Source: Winogradskyella sp. (lineage in GTDB: Bacteria > Bacteroidota > Bacteroidia > Flavobacteriales > Flavobacteriaceae). Taken from it: DNA of 64,000 nt. The notes beneath the pieces are model-generated. The model was given only the letters and a program-made list of their open reading frames with translations, was not told where the DNA came from and did not search any database. Of this stretch, positions 63,417 to 64,000 are shown piece after piece. The stretch spans positions 1 to 64,000 of the forward strand of contig NZ_JABSSU010000003.1 of NCBI RefSeq assembly GCF_013213835.1, given 5' to 3'. The position numbers and the translations under genes are program-made. The first letter of the stretch is position 1, and the number at the start of each line of letters is the position of its first letter.

Positions 63417-64000
63417 ATGTCGCAAGTCTTAGTTAGTATAGTTATTCCTTTTAAAAACACAGAACTTTATATTGAAGAATGTATTGTATCTCTTATAAAT
63501 CAAACACACAAAGATTGGGAAGCTGTTTTTGTTGACGATAACTCAACAGATCCCTCTTTGAATATTGTAAAGAAATATTCAAAAGTAGACAACAGAATAA
63601 AGCTTCTTAGAAACACTGGAAATGGCATTATTAAAGCTCTAAAAACAGCATATTGTCATTGTTCTGGAAATTATATCACTCGTATGGATAGTGATGATAT
63701 AATGTCACCAAATCGATTAGAGGTAATGATTTCTTCTCTACAATTTTATGGTAAAAATCATTTAGCTGTCGGACAAGTAAAGTACTTTAGAGAAGATGGT
63801 TTAAGTGAAGGTTTTGCCAAGTATGAAAGATGGCTAAATCAATTGACAAAGACAGGTTCTAATTTTTCTGAAATCTACAAAGAATGTGTAATTCCATCAC
63901 CTTGTTGGATGCTTCATAGAGAAGATTTTGAAGCTTGTGATGGATTTGAACCAAATCGTTATCCCGAGGATTACGATTTAGCCTTTCGGTTTTATAAAGC
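63417..64000 (+). CDS. GT2 family glycosyltransferase, 3' end outside window
   Basis: The frame from ATG 63417 (MSQVLVSIVIPFKN) stays open to the end of the window, 194 full codons. The GT-A motifs are VSIVIPFKNTELYIEECIVSL (shown in part), FVDDNSTDPS, the metal motif RMDSDD, and CWMLHREDFEACDGFE, with PEDYDLAFRF. This fits an inverting GT2. It is 85 bases from the divergent M61 gene. It is far from the main locus, so its product may belong to another glycan. Confidence 0.88.
   Translation, partial: MSQVLVSIVIPFKNTELYIEECIVSLINQTHKDWEAVFVDDNSTDPSLNIVKKYSKVDNRIKLLRNTGNGIIKALKTAYCHCSGNYITRMDSDDIMSPNRLEVMISSLQFYGKNHLAVGQVKYFREDGLSEGFAKYERWLNQLTKTGSNFSEIYKECVIPSPCWMLHREDFEACDGFEPNRYPEDYDLAFRFYK

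Noticed and set aside
1..64000. tRNA, rRNA, insertion sequence and prophage genes
   Set aside because: No cloverleaf, rRNA-like stretch, transposase or integrase was seen; a covariance-model scan would be needed to rule out small RNAs.

Overview
The window is AT-rich chromosomal DNA from a member of the Bacteroidota, almost certainly a (probably marine) Flavobacteriaceae. Supporting signs are the fused lpxC-fabZ gene, two lpxD copies around lpxA and efp, the type IX secretion regulator porX, a secreted protein with a type IX C-terminal sorting domain, AsnB-rich polysaccharide genes, and repeated TAnnTTTG promoter elements (the Bacteroidota -7 box). Several starts are TTG or GTG. The genus cannot be named from sequence reading alone. 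I saw no rRNA, tRNA, CRISPR array, transposase or phage gene.

Layout. Positions 1-750: end of an ABC-exporter permease and a small exported protein. Positions 824-6932, minus strand: an envelope and housekeeping run (lpxD, lpxC-fabZ, lpxA, efp, second lpxD, NTF2-like protein, then sucD with its own promoter). Positions 6984-12870: an HD phosphohydrolase divergent from porX, tsaE, a tiny exported peptide gene overlapping a membrane protein gene, alanine dehydrogenase and a small membrane protein. Positions 12954-47038: a 34-kb surface polysaccharide locus. Positions 47067-63331: housekeeping genes (proline dehydrogenase, aroB, an Lrp regulator, M14 peptidase divergent from an XRE regulator, TerC, parC/parE, ychF, a TIGR02757 protein, an M61 peptidase). 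The window ends inside a GT2 glycosyltransferase gene.

The polysaccharide locus looks like a complete Wzx/Wzy-type pathway. UDP-glucose dehydrogenase and a UDP-glucuronate epimerase supply uronic acids. A WbpM/PglF-type dehydratase, a DegT aminotransferase and a PglC-type phosphoglycosyltransferase build and load the first amino sugar. Four GT4 enzymes and one GT2 enzyme extend the unit. A MurJ/Wzx-like flippase and an O-antigen ligase/polymerase-like protein move and polymerise it. Two MBOAT/SGNH pairs probably acylate it. Wza- and Wzc-like proteins export it and control chain length. Three AsnB-like amidotransferases suggest that uronic acids are converted to amides. A large pectate-lyase-like protein, secreted by the type IX system, is encoded on the opposite strand inside the locus and may act on uronate-containing glycans.

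The most notable regulatory structure is the 51.2-51.5 kb divergon. Copies of the palindrome TTACA-N2-TGTAA coincide with the -7 boxes of both the M14 peptidase gene and the XRE regulator gene, which looks like a self-contained repression switch. The small peptide gene at 10.57 kb, with an upstream inverted repeat, is the best candidate for a poorly described element.
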